Shown piece after piece: positions 1 to 7,658 of a stretch of DNA of 64,000 bases. The stretch comes from Kutzneria sp. CA-103260 (GTDB lineage Bacteria > Actinomycetota > Actinomycetes > Mycobacteriales > Pseudonocardiaceae). The translations under genes were made by a program, and so were the position numbers. The notes under the pieces are model-generated. The model saw nothing but the letters and a program-made list of their open reading frames with translations. It made no database searches and was not told the origin of the DNA. Where the stretch lies: assembly GCF_018263855.1 (NCBI RefSeq), contig NZ_CP073318.1, positions 10,540,001-10,604,000 on the forward strand. Reading direction: 5' to 3'. Numbering within the stretch: position 1 is the stretch's first letter; each line of letters opens with the position of its first letter.

Positions 1-70
1 GCCGGCAAGGCTCGACCCATAACCGATGAAAGGGGAGTGAGCGGCAGCCGCGGGTGGAAGGGGGTTGGCC

Positions 71-1042
71 GTGACCGACATGTCCGACCAGCCAAGGGCC
101 AAGCATGTGCCCGTCCTGCTCGACCGCATCGTGGAGCTGTTCGCGCCCGCGCTGTCCGGCCAGCCGTCCGTGCTGGTGGACTGCACGCTCGGCCTGGGCG
201 GCCATTCGCACGCGCTGCTGTCGGCCTACCCACAGCTCACCCTGATCGGGCTGGACCGCGATCCCGAGGCGCTGTCCCTGGCCGGACGGCGCCTGGCCGA
301 GTTCGGCGACCGGGTGCGTCTTGTCCATGCCGTGTACGACGAGTTGCCAGCGGTGTTGGTTCAGCAGGGTGTGGCTGAAGTGAACGGTGTTCTGTTCGAC
401 CTCGGCGTCTCCTCGCTCCAGCTGGACGTGGCCGAGCGCGGCTTCGCCTACGCCCAGGACGCGCCGCTGGACATGCGGATGGACCCGACCACCGGGCAGA
501 CCGCCGCCGATGTGCTCAACAGCTACCCGTTCGCCGACCTGGCCCGGATCCTGCGCGAGTACGGCGAGGAGCGGTTCGCCGGCAAGATCGCCAAGGCCAT
601 CGTGGCCGAGCGGGCCAAGGAGCCGTTCACCACCAGCCCGCGGCTGGTGCAGCTGCTGCACGACGTGATCCCGGCGGCCAGCAAGCGCACCGGCGGGCAC
701 CCGGCCAAGCGCACCTTCCAGGCGCTGCGCATCGAGGTCAACGGCGAGCTGGAGGTGCTGCGGCGGGCCGTCCCGGCCGCGCTGTCGGCGTTGGTTGTCG
801 GCGGCCGCATCGTCGTCGAGTCGTACCACTCGCTGGAGGACCGGCTGGTGAAGCGGGCCCTCACCGAGCTGTCGGTGTCGACCAGTCCGCTCGACCTGCC
901 GGTGGAACTGCCCGGGCACGGCCCGGAGCTGAAGCTGGTCACCCGCGGCGCGGAGCAGGCGGGTGAGCAGGAGATCGCCGACAACCCGCGGTCGGCGTCC
1001 GTGCGGCTGCGTGCCGCGGAACGGATCCGGAGGGCGTCATGA
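71..1042 (+). CDS. rsmH: 16S rRNA (cytosine1402-N4)-methyltransferase RsmH (MraW)
   Basis: SAM-dependent methyltransferase that modifies C1402 of 16S rRNA in the cytoplasm; conventionally the second gene of the dcw cluster. The N-terminus has the family signature HVPVLLDRIVELF, then the SAM-binding stretch DCTLGLGGHSHALL, the FDLGVSSLQLD motif and ERGFAYAQDAPLDMRMD. The length of 323 residues is normal for the family. The GTG at 71 was chosen because an AAGGGGG ribosome-binding site lies 6 nt upstream; a TTG at 65 and an ATG at 80 are in frame but worse placed. The stop overlaps the ftsL start by 4 bp (ATGA), so the two are probably translationally coupled. mraZ would be expected just upstream, outside the window. 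Confidence 0.95.
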   Translation: MTDMSDQPRAKHVPVLLDRIVELFAPALSGQPSVLVDCTLGLGGHSHALLSAYPQLTLIGLDRDPEALSLAGRRLAEFGDRVRLVHAVYDELPAVLVQQGVAEVNGVLFDLGVSSLQLDVAERGFAYAQDAPLDMRMDPTTGQTAADVLNSYPFADLARILREYGEERFAGKIAKAIVAERAKEPFTTSPRLVQLLHDVIPAASKRTGGHPAKRTFQALRIEVNGELEVLRRAVPAALSALVVGGRIVVESYHSLEDRLVKRALTELSVSTSPLDLPVELPGHGPELKLVTRGAEQAGEQEIADNPRSASVRLRAAERIRRAS

Positions 1043-1662
1043 GCGCACCCGCACCCGTGGGCGCGCCGTCGCCCAACACCACGACCCGCCGGAAGGGCCG
1101 GGACAGCGAACGCAAGATCGAGCGCGATCCGGCGCAGCCCGGCACCCGGGCCACCCGCGGCCGGACCACCGCCGCCCAGCGCGCGTACGCCCGCAAGGCC
1201 AGCCGCAAGCAGCGGTGGCCGTGGGCGAACCAGGCCGCCGGGCTGAAGGTGGCCTCGCGCACCCCGTTCGTGCTGCTGGTGATGGGGCTGCTGGCGGCCG
1301 GCGTGGTGGTGACGCTGTTCCTGTCGTTGTCCGCGGTCGCCGACTCGTACCGGCTCGAGGACGCCAGGAAGAAGACCACGGACCTGACCAGCCGGGTGGA
1401 GCAGCTCAAGGCCGACGTGGCCAAGGGCGAGTCGCCCGAGGTGCTCTACGACCAGGCCCGCAAGCTGGGCATGGTGCCGGCGCCCGACCCGGGGCGGCTC
1501 AAGGTCAACCCGGATGGCTCGGTGAGCCTGACCGGCAGCCCGACCGCCGCGACCACGACCACCACGCCGCCACCTTCGTCATCCACCTCGACTCCGCCGG
1601 CCAACAGCTCCACCACCAACTCGTCCACCAGCCAGCCGCCTGCCTCAGGAGGAGGCCACTAG
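1039..1662 (+). CDS. ftsL: FtsL-like septum formation protein
   Basis: Small bitopic division protein, recognised by position between rsmH and ftsI and by its topology rather than by strong sequence motifs. A basic cytoplasmic tail of about 75 residues is followed by one membrane segment (about 76-98) and a short coiled coil (about 105-130, DARKKTTDLTSRVEQLKADV). Then comes the segment YDQARKLGMVPAPDPG, typical of actinobacterial FtsL. The C-terminal 40 residues are a Thr/Ser/Pro-rich low-complexity tail. In other bacteria FtsL forms a trimer with FtsB/DivIC and FtsQ that activates FtsWI. It starts inside the rsmH stop and ends immediately before ftsI. Confidence 0.85.
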   Translation: MSAPAPVGAPSPNTTTRRKGRDSERKIERDPAQPGTRATRGRTTAAQRAYARKASRKQRWPWANQAAGLKVASRTPFVLLVMGLLAAGVVVTLFLSLSAVADSYRLEDARKKTTDLTSRVEQLKADVAKGESPEVLYDQARKLGMVPAPDPGRLKVNPDGSVSLTGSPTAATTTTTPPPSSSTSTPPANSSTTNSSTSQPPASGGGH

Positions 1663-3621
1663 ATGCCCGCCAACCGCACCACCGGCGGGCGTCCAGCCAC
1701 GCGTCCCCGCCCCGTCGTCCGCAGCGGGGGGCCGGCGCCGCGACCGGCCGGCCGCAAGTCGCGCCTCGGCGCGCCGGCCGGCGTCGGCAACCACCCCAAG
1801 CGGATCGTGCTGAGCCGGCTGCTGATGGTCGCCGTGCTGGTCATCGCCGGCGTGCGGCTGGTGCAGGTGCAGGGCGTGCAGGCCGCCGAGCTGTCGGCCG
1901 CCGCCGAGCGGCAGCGGGCCACCCTGACCACCACCCAGGCGCTGCGCGGGCAGATCCTCGACCGCAACGGCACCCAGCTGGCGTTCAGCGTGGAGACCCG
2001 GCTGCTGTCGATCGACCCCAAGCAGCTCAAGGCCAACTGGGACGATCCCAAGAACGCCGCGTTCTACAAGGAACTCGGCCACGGCGACACCTACGACGCC
2101 TACACCCAGGGCATGGCCGACTTCATCCACCAGCAGGTCGGCGACCAGACCACGACGGCCGACCTGCTGACCAAGATCCGGTCCGCCGCCAAGCCCTACG
2201 TGGAGCTGACCACCCAGGCCACCCCGGTCGAGGCCACCGCGATCACCAAGCGGTACGCCGAGATCACCCCCATCGCCCAGCAGCAGCGGGTGTACCCGGA
2301 CGGGGCGGTCGGGTCCAACATCGTCGGCTACGCCCAGTGGGGCGTGGACGCCAAGGCGCCGGTGGGCCTGGCCGGGCTGGAGAACTCGCTCGACGACACC
2401 CTCAAGGGCACCAACGGCGTGTCCACCGTCGACACCGCCAACAACAACAACGACCTCCAGCTGCCCGGCACCGTCCGGGACAGCACGCCGGCGGTGCCCG
2501 GCTCCAACGTGCAGCTGACCATCGACGCCGACGTGCAGTACCAGGCCCAGCAGATGCTGGACTCGTACCAGAAGGCCAGCGGGGCCGCCGACGCCAGCAT
2601 GGTCGTGATGGACGCCAAGACCGGCGAGCTGTACGCGATGGCCGTCACCAACGGCTTCAACCCCAACAAGTTCAACGACGTCACGTCCAACGACCAGCTC
2701 GGCAACGCCGCCGTCTCCACCCCCTTCGAGCCCGGGTCGGTCGGCAAGGTCGTCACCGCCGCCGGGGCCATCGAGTACGGCGTCGAGCAGCCCGACAGCG
2801 TCATCGACGTGCCGGCGTCGTTCAAGCTGGCCGACCGCACCGTCACCGACGCGTGGGCGCACGGCGACGTGAAGATGACCATGGCCGGCGTGATCGCCAA
2901 GTCCTCCAACATCGGCACCCTCGAAGTGGCGCAGAAGATCGGCGAGGACCGCTTCGTCGACCTGCTCACCAAGTTCGGGCTCGGGCAGAAGACCGGCGTC
3001 GGACTGCCCGGCGAGAGCGGCGGCTCGGTGCCCCCGCGCAGCACCTGGTCCGGCTCCACCTTCGCCAACCTGCCCATCGGCCAGGGCCTGTCCATGACCC
3101 TGCTGCAGATGACCGGGATGTACCAGGCCATCGCCAACGACGGGGTGCGGGTGCCGCCGCGGATCATCAAGTCCGTCACCAAGCCCGACGGCACCGTCGT
3201 GCCCACCCCCAAGCCCGATCCGGTGCCCGTGGTCAGCCCGCAGACCGCGAAGACCGTGCGGGACATGATGCGGGCCGTCATGCAGAAGGACCCCAAGGAC
3301 TACCTGCAGAACGGCACCGGCTACCCGGCCGCCCTGGCCGGCTACCAGCTGTCCGGCAAGACCGGCACCGCCCAGCAGCCCGACCCGGCCCTGGGCGGGG
3401 CCTACAGCCAGACCAAGTACTGGATCACCTTCGCCGGCATCCTGCCCGCCGACAACCCCCGCCTGGTCGTCGGCATCATGCTGGACAAGCCCACCTACGG
3501 CCTGCAGGCCGGCACCTCGGCCGCCCCGCTGTTCCACCAGTTCGGCACCTACCTGGTCCAGCACTTCCAGATCCCGATGTCGGCCACCCCCGCCCCGGTC
3601 GTCCAACTCCAGCTGCCGTAG
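1663..3621 (+). CDS. ftsI: Septal peptidoglycan transpeptidase FtsI (PBP3, class B PBP)
   Basis: Class B penicillin-binding protein that cross-links septal peptidoglycan with the glycosyltransferase FtsW. A basic cytoplasmic tail and one membrane anchor (about 47-66) lead into the PBP dimerisation domain and the transpeptidase domain. All three active-site motifs are visible: S359-V-G-K362 (acylated serine), S414-S-N416 and K566-T-G. The length of 652 residues is normal. The ATG directly follows the ftsL stop. In most actinobacteria murE comes next; here 5.8 kb of accessory DNA follows instead, beginning within 20 bp of the stop codon. Confidence 0.96.
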   Translation: MPANRTTGGRPATRPRPVVRSGGPAPRPAGRKSRLGAPAGVGNHPKRIVLSRLLMVAVLVIAGVRLVQVQGVQAAELSAAAERQRATLTTTQALRGQILDRNGTQLAFSVETRLLSIDPKQLKANWDDPKNAAFYKELGHGDTYDAYTQGMADFIHQQVGDQTTTADLLTKIRSAAKPYVELTTQATPVEATAITKRYAEITPIAQQQRVYPDGAVGSNIVGYAQWGVDAKAPVGLAGLENSLDDTLKGTNGVSTVDTANNNNDLQLPGTVRDSTPAVPGSNVQLTIDADVQYQAQQMLDSYQKASGAADASMVVMDAKTGELYAMAVTNGFNPNKFNDVTSNDQLGNAAVSTPFEPGSVGKVVTAAGAIEYGVEQPDSVIDVPASFKLADRTVTDAWAHGDVKMTMAGVIAKSSNIGTLEVAQKIGEDRFVDLLTKFGLGQKTGVGLPGESGGSVPPRSTWSGSTFANLPIGQGLSMTLLQMTGMYQAIANDGVRVPPRIIKSVTKPDGTVVPTPKPDPVPVVSPQTAKTVRDMMRAVMQKDPKDYLQNGTGYPAALAGYQLSGKTGTAQQPDPALGGAYSQTKYWITFAGILPADNPRLVVGIMLDKPTYGLQAGTSAAPLFHQFGTYLVQHFQIPMSATPAPVVQLQLP

Positions 3622-3639
3622 CCCCACCCCCGTTTTTTC

Positions 3640-3668
3640 GGCTCTTGGTAGGGATGTGTGGGTGGTTA
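3640..3668 (+). repeat. Left terminal inverted repeat of the ISL3-type element
   Basis: Begins GGCTCTT and matches the reverse complement of 5026-5054 at about 25 of 29 positions. It extends to the last codon of the transposase, so the transposase C-terminus almost reaches the tip of the element. Confidence 0.85.
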
Positions 3669-4940
3669 CCGGCCTGGCAGGGTCGGTCGGTAACCACCCA
3701 GAGCGAGCAGTGCCAGCGAGATCAGAGCTTCGGGGCGTTTGAAGCCGAAGGCCATCCGGGTGAGCAGGCGGATCTTGGTGTTGGTGGACTCGATCAGGGC
3801 GTTGGACAGTCCGTGATCGAGGCTGGCGTGGATGGCGGCGAGTTCGGTCCGGATCGTGCGTCCGAGCTTGACGAACTCCGGTATCCGGCACCGGGCGGCC
3901 CAGGACAGCCACCGCGTCAAGGCGTGCTTGCCGTCCTGGCCGCCGACGGCGAAGACGTACCGGAGTCCTTCCTTGAGCAGGTAGGCCCGATAGAGCCGGG
4001 GGTCGGCCTTGGCGATCCAGTCCAGCGTGACCTGCTGCTTGTCGGTGAGGTTCTCCGGGTTCTTCCACAGCGCCCACCGTGCTCGTTTGAGCCCTCGCGC
4101 CGCCCCGGCCGACGCGGCGCGGCCCCGGCGATCCCGACCACTGCCACCCGGACTGCGACGCAGGGCGTTCCACGCTTGGCGCCGCACCGCGTCCAACGCG
4201 TCAGTGGCCCACTTGACCACGTGGAACGGGTCGGCGCAGCGGATCGCGGTCGGGCAGCGCTGTTCGACCACGCGGGCGATCCAGGCCGCGGCGTCCGCGG
4301 ACACATGGGTGATCTGCGCGCAGCGCGCGGGCCCCAGCAGCGTGAAGAACTGGGTCAATGTCTGTTTGTCGTTGCCGGGCGCGGCCCAGACCAGCCGCCC
4401 GGTGTCGTGATCGACAACGATGGTGAGGTACTTGTGGCCTTTCTTGTAACTGATCTCGTCGATCCCGATCCGACGCAACCCCGCCAGCCGGTCCACCTCG
4501 GCGTCGATGTCGGCCCGGACCCGGGTGATGATCGAGCCGACGGTGGGCCAGGCGATCCGCATCAGCTGCCGCACCGTGGTCTTCGAGCAGGTGGTGGCCA
4601 GCCAGGCCACGGTGTCGTCGAAGGCCCGGGTGTGTCCGGCGCCGTGACGGGCCCAGGGCACCGCGGCGACCACGACGCCATGCTCGGCACAGGCCACCCG
4701 GGGCGCGTCGGCTTCCACGACCGCGCGCACGGTCCCCAGGTCCAGCGCCCGCCATCGGCGTCGTCCCTGCCCGGTGTCGTACCCGGGGCAGCGGCGCTGG
4801 CAGATCCCGCATCGGCCACGATCACGCCTGCGGGCTCGGACCGAAGCGACGAACACCTGCTCGTGCTCGTCGAACGCGACTGTCTCCACGACCGCGGTGG
4901 GCAAGCCCAGCAGCCGACCCCATACCCTGGTAGAGGGCAC
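3666..4940 (-). CDS. ISL3-family transposase
   Basis: A 424-residue DDE transposase. The N-terminus carries a zinc-ribbon-like motif (GRCGICQRRCPGYD), followed by helix-turn-helix DNA-binding segments. In the catalytic region the likely acidic residues lie in RIGIDEISYKKGHKY (first Asp), CADPFHVVKWATDALD (second Asp) and LIESTNTKIRLLTRMAFGF (Glu). These are ISL3 hallmarks, as is the DPFHVVK signature. The frame is intact and all three acidic positions are present, so the element may still be active. The start is a GTG codon. Confidence 0.93.
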   Translation of the reverse strand: MPSTRVWGRLLGLPTAVVETVAFDEHEQVFVASVRARRRDRGRCGICQRRCPGYDTGQGRRRWRALDLGTVRAVVEADAPRVACAEHGVVVAAVPWARHGAGHTRAFDDTVAWLATTCSKTTVRQLMRIAWPTVGSIITRVRADIDAEVDRLAGLRRIGIDEISYKKGHKYLTIVVDHDTGRLVWAAPGNDKQTLTQFFTLLGPARCAQITHVSADAAAWIARVVEQRCPTAIRCADPFHVVKWATDALDAVRRQAWNALRRSPGGSGRDRRGRAASAGAARGLKRARWALWKNPENLTDKQQVTLDWIAKADPRLYRAYLLKEGLRYVFAVGGQDGKHALTRWLSWAARCRIPEFVKLGRTIRTELAAIHASLDHGLSNALIESTNTKIRLLTRMAFGFKRPEALISLALLALGGYRPTLPGR

Positions 4941-5025
4941 GTCGTTCTCCGTCTATGCAGTTTCTGTTCCTCGACAGCTCAGAAACCTAGACGCTGCACC
5001 GGCGTGCCCTTCTGCTACCTGGGCA

Positions 5026-5054
5026 TACCCACCCACACATCAGTACGAAGAGCC
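5026..5054 (-). repeat. Right terminal inverted repeat of the ISL3-type element
   Basis: Partner of the repeat at 3640. It lies about 85 bp upstream of the transposase start codon. The intervening 4941-5025 presumably carries the transposase promoter. Confidence 0.85.
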
Positions 5055-5070
5055 GAAAAGAGGGGGAGTG

Positions 5071-6204
5071 TCAGCTGCCGTAGGGCTCCTCCAGCGGGCG
5101 GCGGAGCTGGCCGATGATCGCCTCATTGATCTCGGCGATTTCCCCGTCGGCCACGTAGCGCTGCGTCCGGGCGTGGCCGACGGACTGAATCAGGCCGCGC
5201 TTGCGCAGCCGCTGGAGGTCGCGAACAGACTGGTCCCGGGTCAGGTCCTCGTCCTGTGCGTACGTGGCGCGCCGTAGCTCGCCGACGGCGGCGGCATAGA
5301 GGCCGGAGACCATGCGCTCGTCAAGTTCGTGCTCCACGACGACGGCCTCCAGAGCGCCCCAGAGCATCGACGCACGGTCCACCCGCCGCTGCACGGTCTG
5401 TGCCTGGAGATGGTGCGCCCGCAGGCAGAACCGCATCCACTGATGAGCGTCGGTGACTTCGGGCCGCCAGGATGAGCGGGTGGATCGCAAGGCGCGATAG
5501 TAGTCCTGGGTGTTCACGCCGTCGCCGAGCCACTCCTCGATGGAGGAGAACTCCGGTGCCAACGCCCGGTCCTGGGCCAGCACGAGGGTGTGCAGGCAGC
5601 GCGAGGTACGGCCGTTGCCGTCCCGCCAAGGATGAATGCTCACCAGGTTCAGATGAGCCATCGAGGCCCGCACCAGCGCCGGTGTGTCCAGGTCGCCGGT
5701 GTTCAGCCAGTCGACCAGCTCCGCCATAAGCTGTGGCACCAGGTCATGATCAGGGCCGGTGTAGGACGGGGTGAGAGGGTCCGATCCGGTCACCCAGATG
5801 CCGCCCTCGCGATAGCGGCCGGGCCACTTGCGGAGCTCGGATTTCTGGATCATGAAGTGCAACGCGCTGAGCAGCATTTCGTGATAGCTGAAGTTCTTCA
5901 TGTCGGCCGACTGCTGTACCCAGGTGAGCGCGTCGCAGTAGCCCTCCACCGCGCGCCTGGTCTGATCGTCGACGTCGGCCGACATGTCCTGGCCCTCTAC
6001 CAGCGCGGATGCGTCCTGCGCGCTGACGTTGACGCCCTCGATGGAGTTGGAGCCCTTGATGGCGTTGGCCACCAGGCCGCGCCGCAGCTGCCCCTCCCAC
6101 TTGCGGTGGTCCCGCACCTGGTGGCGGAGTTTCTGCTGGTGGGAGGCGATCTCGGCGAGCACCCGCCGGTCCTCGTCGTCCAGCGTGGGGGTGGCGATCA
6201 GCAC
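5071..6204 (-). CDS. Fic-domain protein (class II, N-terminal autoinhibitory motif)
   Basis: Predicted AMP-transferring Fic enzyme of 377 residues. The active-site loop is complete: H191-P-W-R-D-G-N-G-R199, with catalytic His191. Upstream, S52-N-S-I-E56-G fits the inhibitory (S/T)xxxE(G/N) helix, whose Glu blocks ATP binding in cis; its N-terminal location makes this class II. A C-terminal winged-helix-like segment (ATYAQDEDLTRDQSVRDLQRL onward) is typical of this subgroup. The GTG at 6204 was chosen because the frame upstream is low-quality Arg/Pro-rich sequence and a TAGCAT box sits just upstream. The target protein cannot be told from sequence. Confidence 0.85.
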   Translation of the reverse strand: MLIATPTLDDEDRRVLAEIASHQQKLRHQVRDHRKWEGQLRRGLVANAIKGSNSIEGVNVSAQDASALVEGQDMSADVDDQTRRAVEGYCDALTWVQQSADMKNFSYHEMLLSALHFMIQKSELRKWPGRYREGGIWVTGSDPLTPSYTGPDHDLVPQLMAELVDWLNTGDLDTPALVRASMAHLNLVSIHPWRDGNGRTSRCLHTLVLAQDRALAPEFSSIEEWLGDGVNTQDYYRALRSTRSSWRPEVTDAHQWMRFCLRAHHLQAQTVQRRVDRASMLWGALEAVVVEHELDERMVSGLYAAAVGELRRATYAQDEDLTRDQSVRDLQRLRKRGLIQSVGHARTQRYVADGEIAEINEAIIGQLRRPLEEPYGS

Positions 6205-6206
6205 GG

Positions 6207-6219
6207 CTGATGCTATCAG
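6207..6219 (-). promoter_or_regulatory. Inverted repeat at the fic start (possible operator/-10 region)
   Basis: CTGATGCTATCAG is a 5-3-5 perfect inverted repeat 2 bp upstream of the proposed fic start. On the fic strand it contains TAGCAT, a possible -10 box for a leaderless transcript. A 6-bp direct repeat (CGTAGC/CGTAGG) adjoins it. It could be an autoregulatory operator; no -35 box is obvious. Confidence 0.35.
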
Positions 6220-6323
6220 CGTCGTAGCATCGTAGGAACGAGGGCTGGGCTCTTCGGGTGACAGGCGTCGGCTCGTTGACGGGGCGTCAGGTAGAAGGGA
6301 ATGCCGGACTCGGGGAGGTGCGA

Positions 6324-7541
6324 ATGGTCTGCGAGCAGCAAGCGGCCCGCTACTCGGACGTCTTCGCCCTGCGGGAGTTCCGTGCCCTGTTCGCGGCCCA
6401 GCTGCTGTCGGTGCTCGGCGACCAGTTCGCCCGGGTGGCGCTGTCGGTGCTGGTGTTCGACCGCACGCAGTCGCCGAGCCTGACCGCCCTGGCCTACGCC
6501 CTGACATACCTGCCGGACCTGTTCGCGGGGCCGCTGCTGGCCGGCATCGCGGACCGCTATCCGCGCCGAACGGTGATGGTGGCGACGGATCTGGCCCGAG
6601 CGATTCTGGTGGCGCTGATGGCGTTGCCGGGGGTGCCGCTGCCGCTGCTGTGTGCCCTCCTGGTTGGTGTGCACGCGCTGGGGGCGCCGTTCAGCGCGGC
6701 ACGGGCGGCGACGCTGGCCCAGGTGCTGCGGGGCGACCGCTACGTGCTGGGCACGGGCGCGGCCGACATGGTGGACCAGCTGGCCCAGGTGCTGGGTTTC
6801 GCGGTGGGCGGCCTGGTGGTCGTGGCCACGGGCCCGGACCGTGGCCTGCAGATCGACGCGGCGACGTTCCTGGTGTCGGCGGTGATCGTCCGCCTGGGCG
6901 TGCACGACCGCCCGGTGCCGGCGTTCCCGACGGTGCGCGACCCGGTGCAGCCGTGGTGGCCGTCCCTGGTGACGGGGGCGGTGACGGTGTGGACGACGCC
7001 GAAGCTGCGGGCCCTGGTGCTGCTGGCCTGTGTCGCCGGTTTCTACGTGACGATCGAGGCGCTGGCGGTGCCGTACTCGGTCGCCGTGACGGGCTCGGAC
7101 GGCGCGGTCGGCCTGCTGCTGGCGGCCGGCCCGGCCGGTGCGATCGTCGGCATGTGGGCGATCAGCCGCCTGCTGCCGGGCCGCCGGCTCAGACTGCTCG
7201 GCCCGCTGGCCGTGCTGGCCAGCCTTCCCTTGGTGCTGGCGGCTTTCCGTCCCTCGGTGCCGGTGATGATCGTGTTGTTGGTCGTGTCCGGCATCGGCTC
7301 CGCCTACCACATGGTCGCCCGCTCGGCGTTCGTGCAGTCGGTGCCGGATCACGGCCGTGGCCAGGCTTTCGGCCTGGCGGTGACGGCGTTGCGGACCGCA
7401 CAGGGCACGGGCCTGCTGCTCGCGGGCGTGTGCGCGGAGGCGTTCGGGGCCCCGGCGGTGTTGTCCGGTGCCGGTGTCACCGGCACACTGGTCGCGACGG
7501 TGGCGGGCCTGACCTGGTACCAGGCCCGCCGCCGCCGTTAG
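6324..7541 (+). CDS. MFS transporter (EntS-like drug/siderophore exporter group)
   Basis: Major facilitator superfamily permease of 405 residues with ten to twelve hydrophobic segments. The N-terminus FRALFAAQLLSVLGDQFARVAL and the cytoplasmic-loop motif GIADRYPRRTVMVATDLARA are typical of the EntS/MFS_3 group of exporters. The substrate cannot be inferred. The ATG at 6324 was chosen because GGGGAGG lies 5 nt upstream. It diverges from fic across about 120 bp, and no regulator gene is adjacent. A short hairpin (CATCGT/ACGATG, about 7559-7575) after the stop may terminate it. Confidence 0.85.
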   Translation: MVCEQQAARYSDVFALREFRALFAAQLLSVLGDQFARVALSVLVFDRTQSPSLTALAYALTYLPDLFAGPLLAGIADRYPRRTVMVATDLARAILVALMALPGVPLPLLCALLVGVHALGAPFSAARAATLAQVLRGDRYVLGTGAADMVDQLAQVLGFAVGGLVVVATGPDRGLQIDAATFLVSAVIVRLGVHDRPVPAFPTVRDPVQPWWPSLVTGAVTVWTTPKLRALVLLACVAGFYVTIEALAVPYSVAVTGSDGAVGLLLAAGPAGAIVGMWAISRLLPGRRLRLLGPLAVLASLPLVLAAFRPSVPVMIVLLVVSGIGSAYHMVARSAFVQSVPDHGRGQAFGLAVTALRTAQGTGLLLAGVCAEAFGAPAVLSGAGVTGTLVATVAGLTWYQARRRR

Positions 7542-7658
7542 ACCTCACCAGTTGTTGGCATCGTCGAACACGATGGAATTCCCTTCTGTCGTGGGGAGAT
7601 CGTCCGCCAGTTGCTACGCGTGACGCCGCCGTGACGGTTCAGCGCGACAATGTCGGCC

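Larger units (their letters stand above)
3640..5054 (-). mobile_element. ISL3-family insertion sequence, complete
   Basis: A 1415-bp element bounded by imperfect inverted repeats of about 29 bp. The left end reads GGCTCTTGGTAGGGATGTGT and the right end, reverse-complemented, reads GGCTCTTCGTACTGATGTGT. Both continue into GGGTGG. It encodes one full-length transposase on the minus strand. No direct target duplication is visible. The flanks are instead inverted: CCCCCGTTTTTTC on the left and GAAAAGAGGGGG on the right. This suggests insertion at the centre of a palindromic, terminator-like sequence downstream of ftsI. Confidence 0.9.

Noticed and set aside
1..64. End of mraZ upstream of rsmH
   Set aside because: Expected by synteny, but the 64 bp before the rsmH signal contain no recognisable MraZ C-terminus.
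963..5117. Very long open frames overlapping ftsL/ftsI on both strands
   Set aside because: Arg/Pro/Gly-rich shadow translations of GC-rich genes; they lack family motifs and conflict with well-supported coding sequences.
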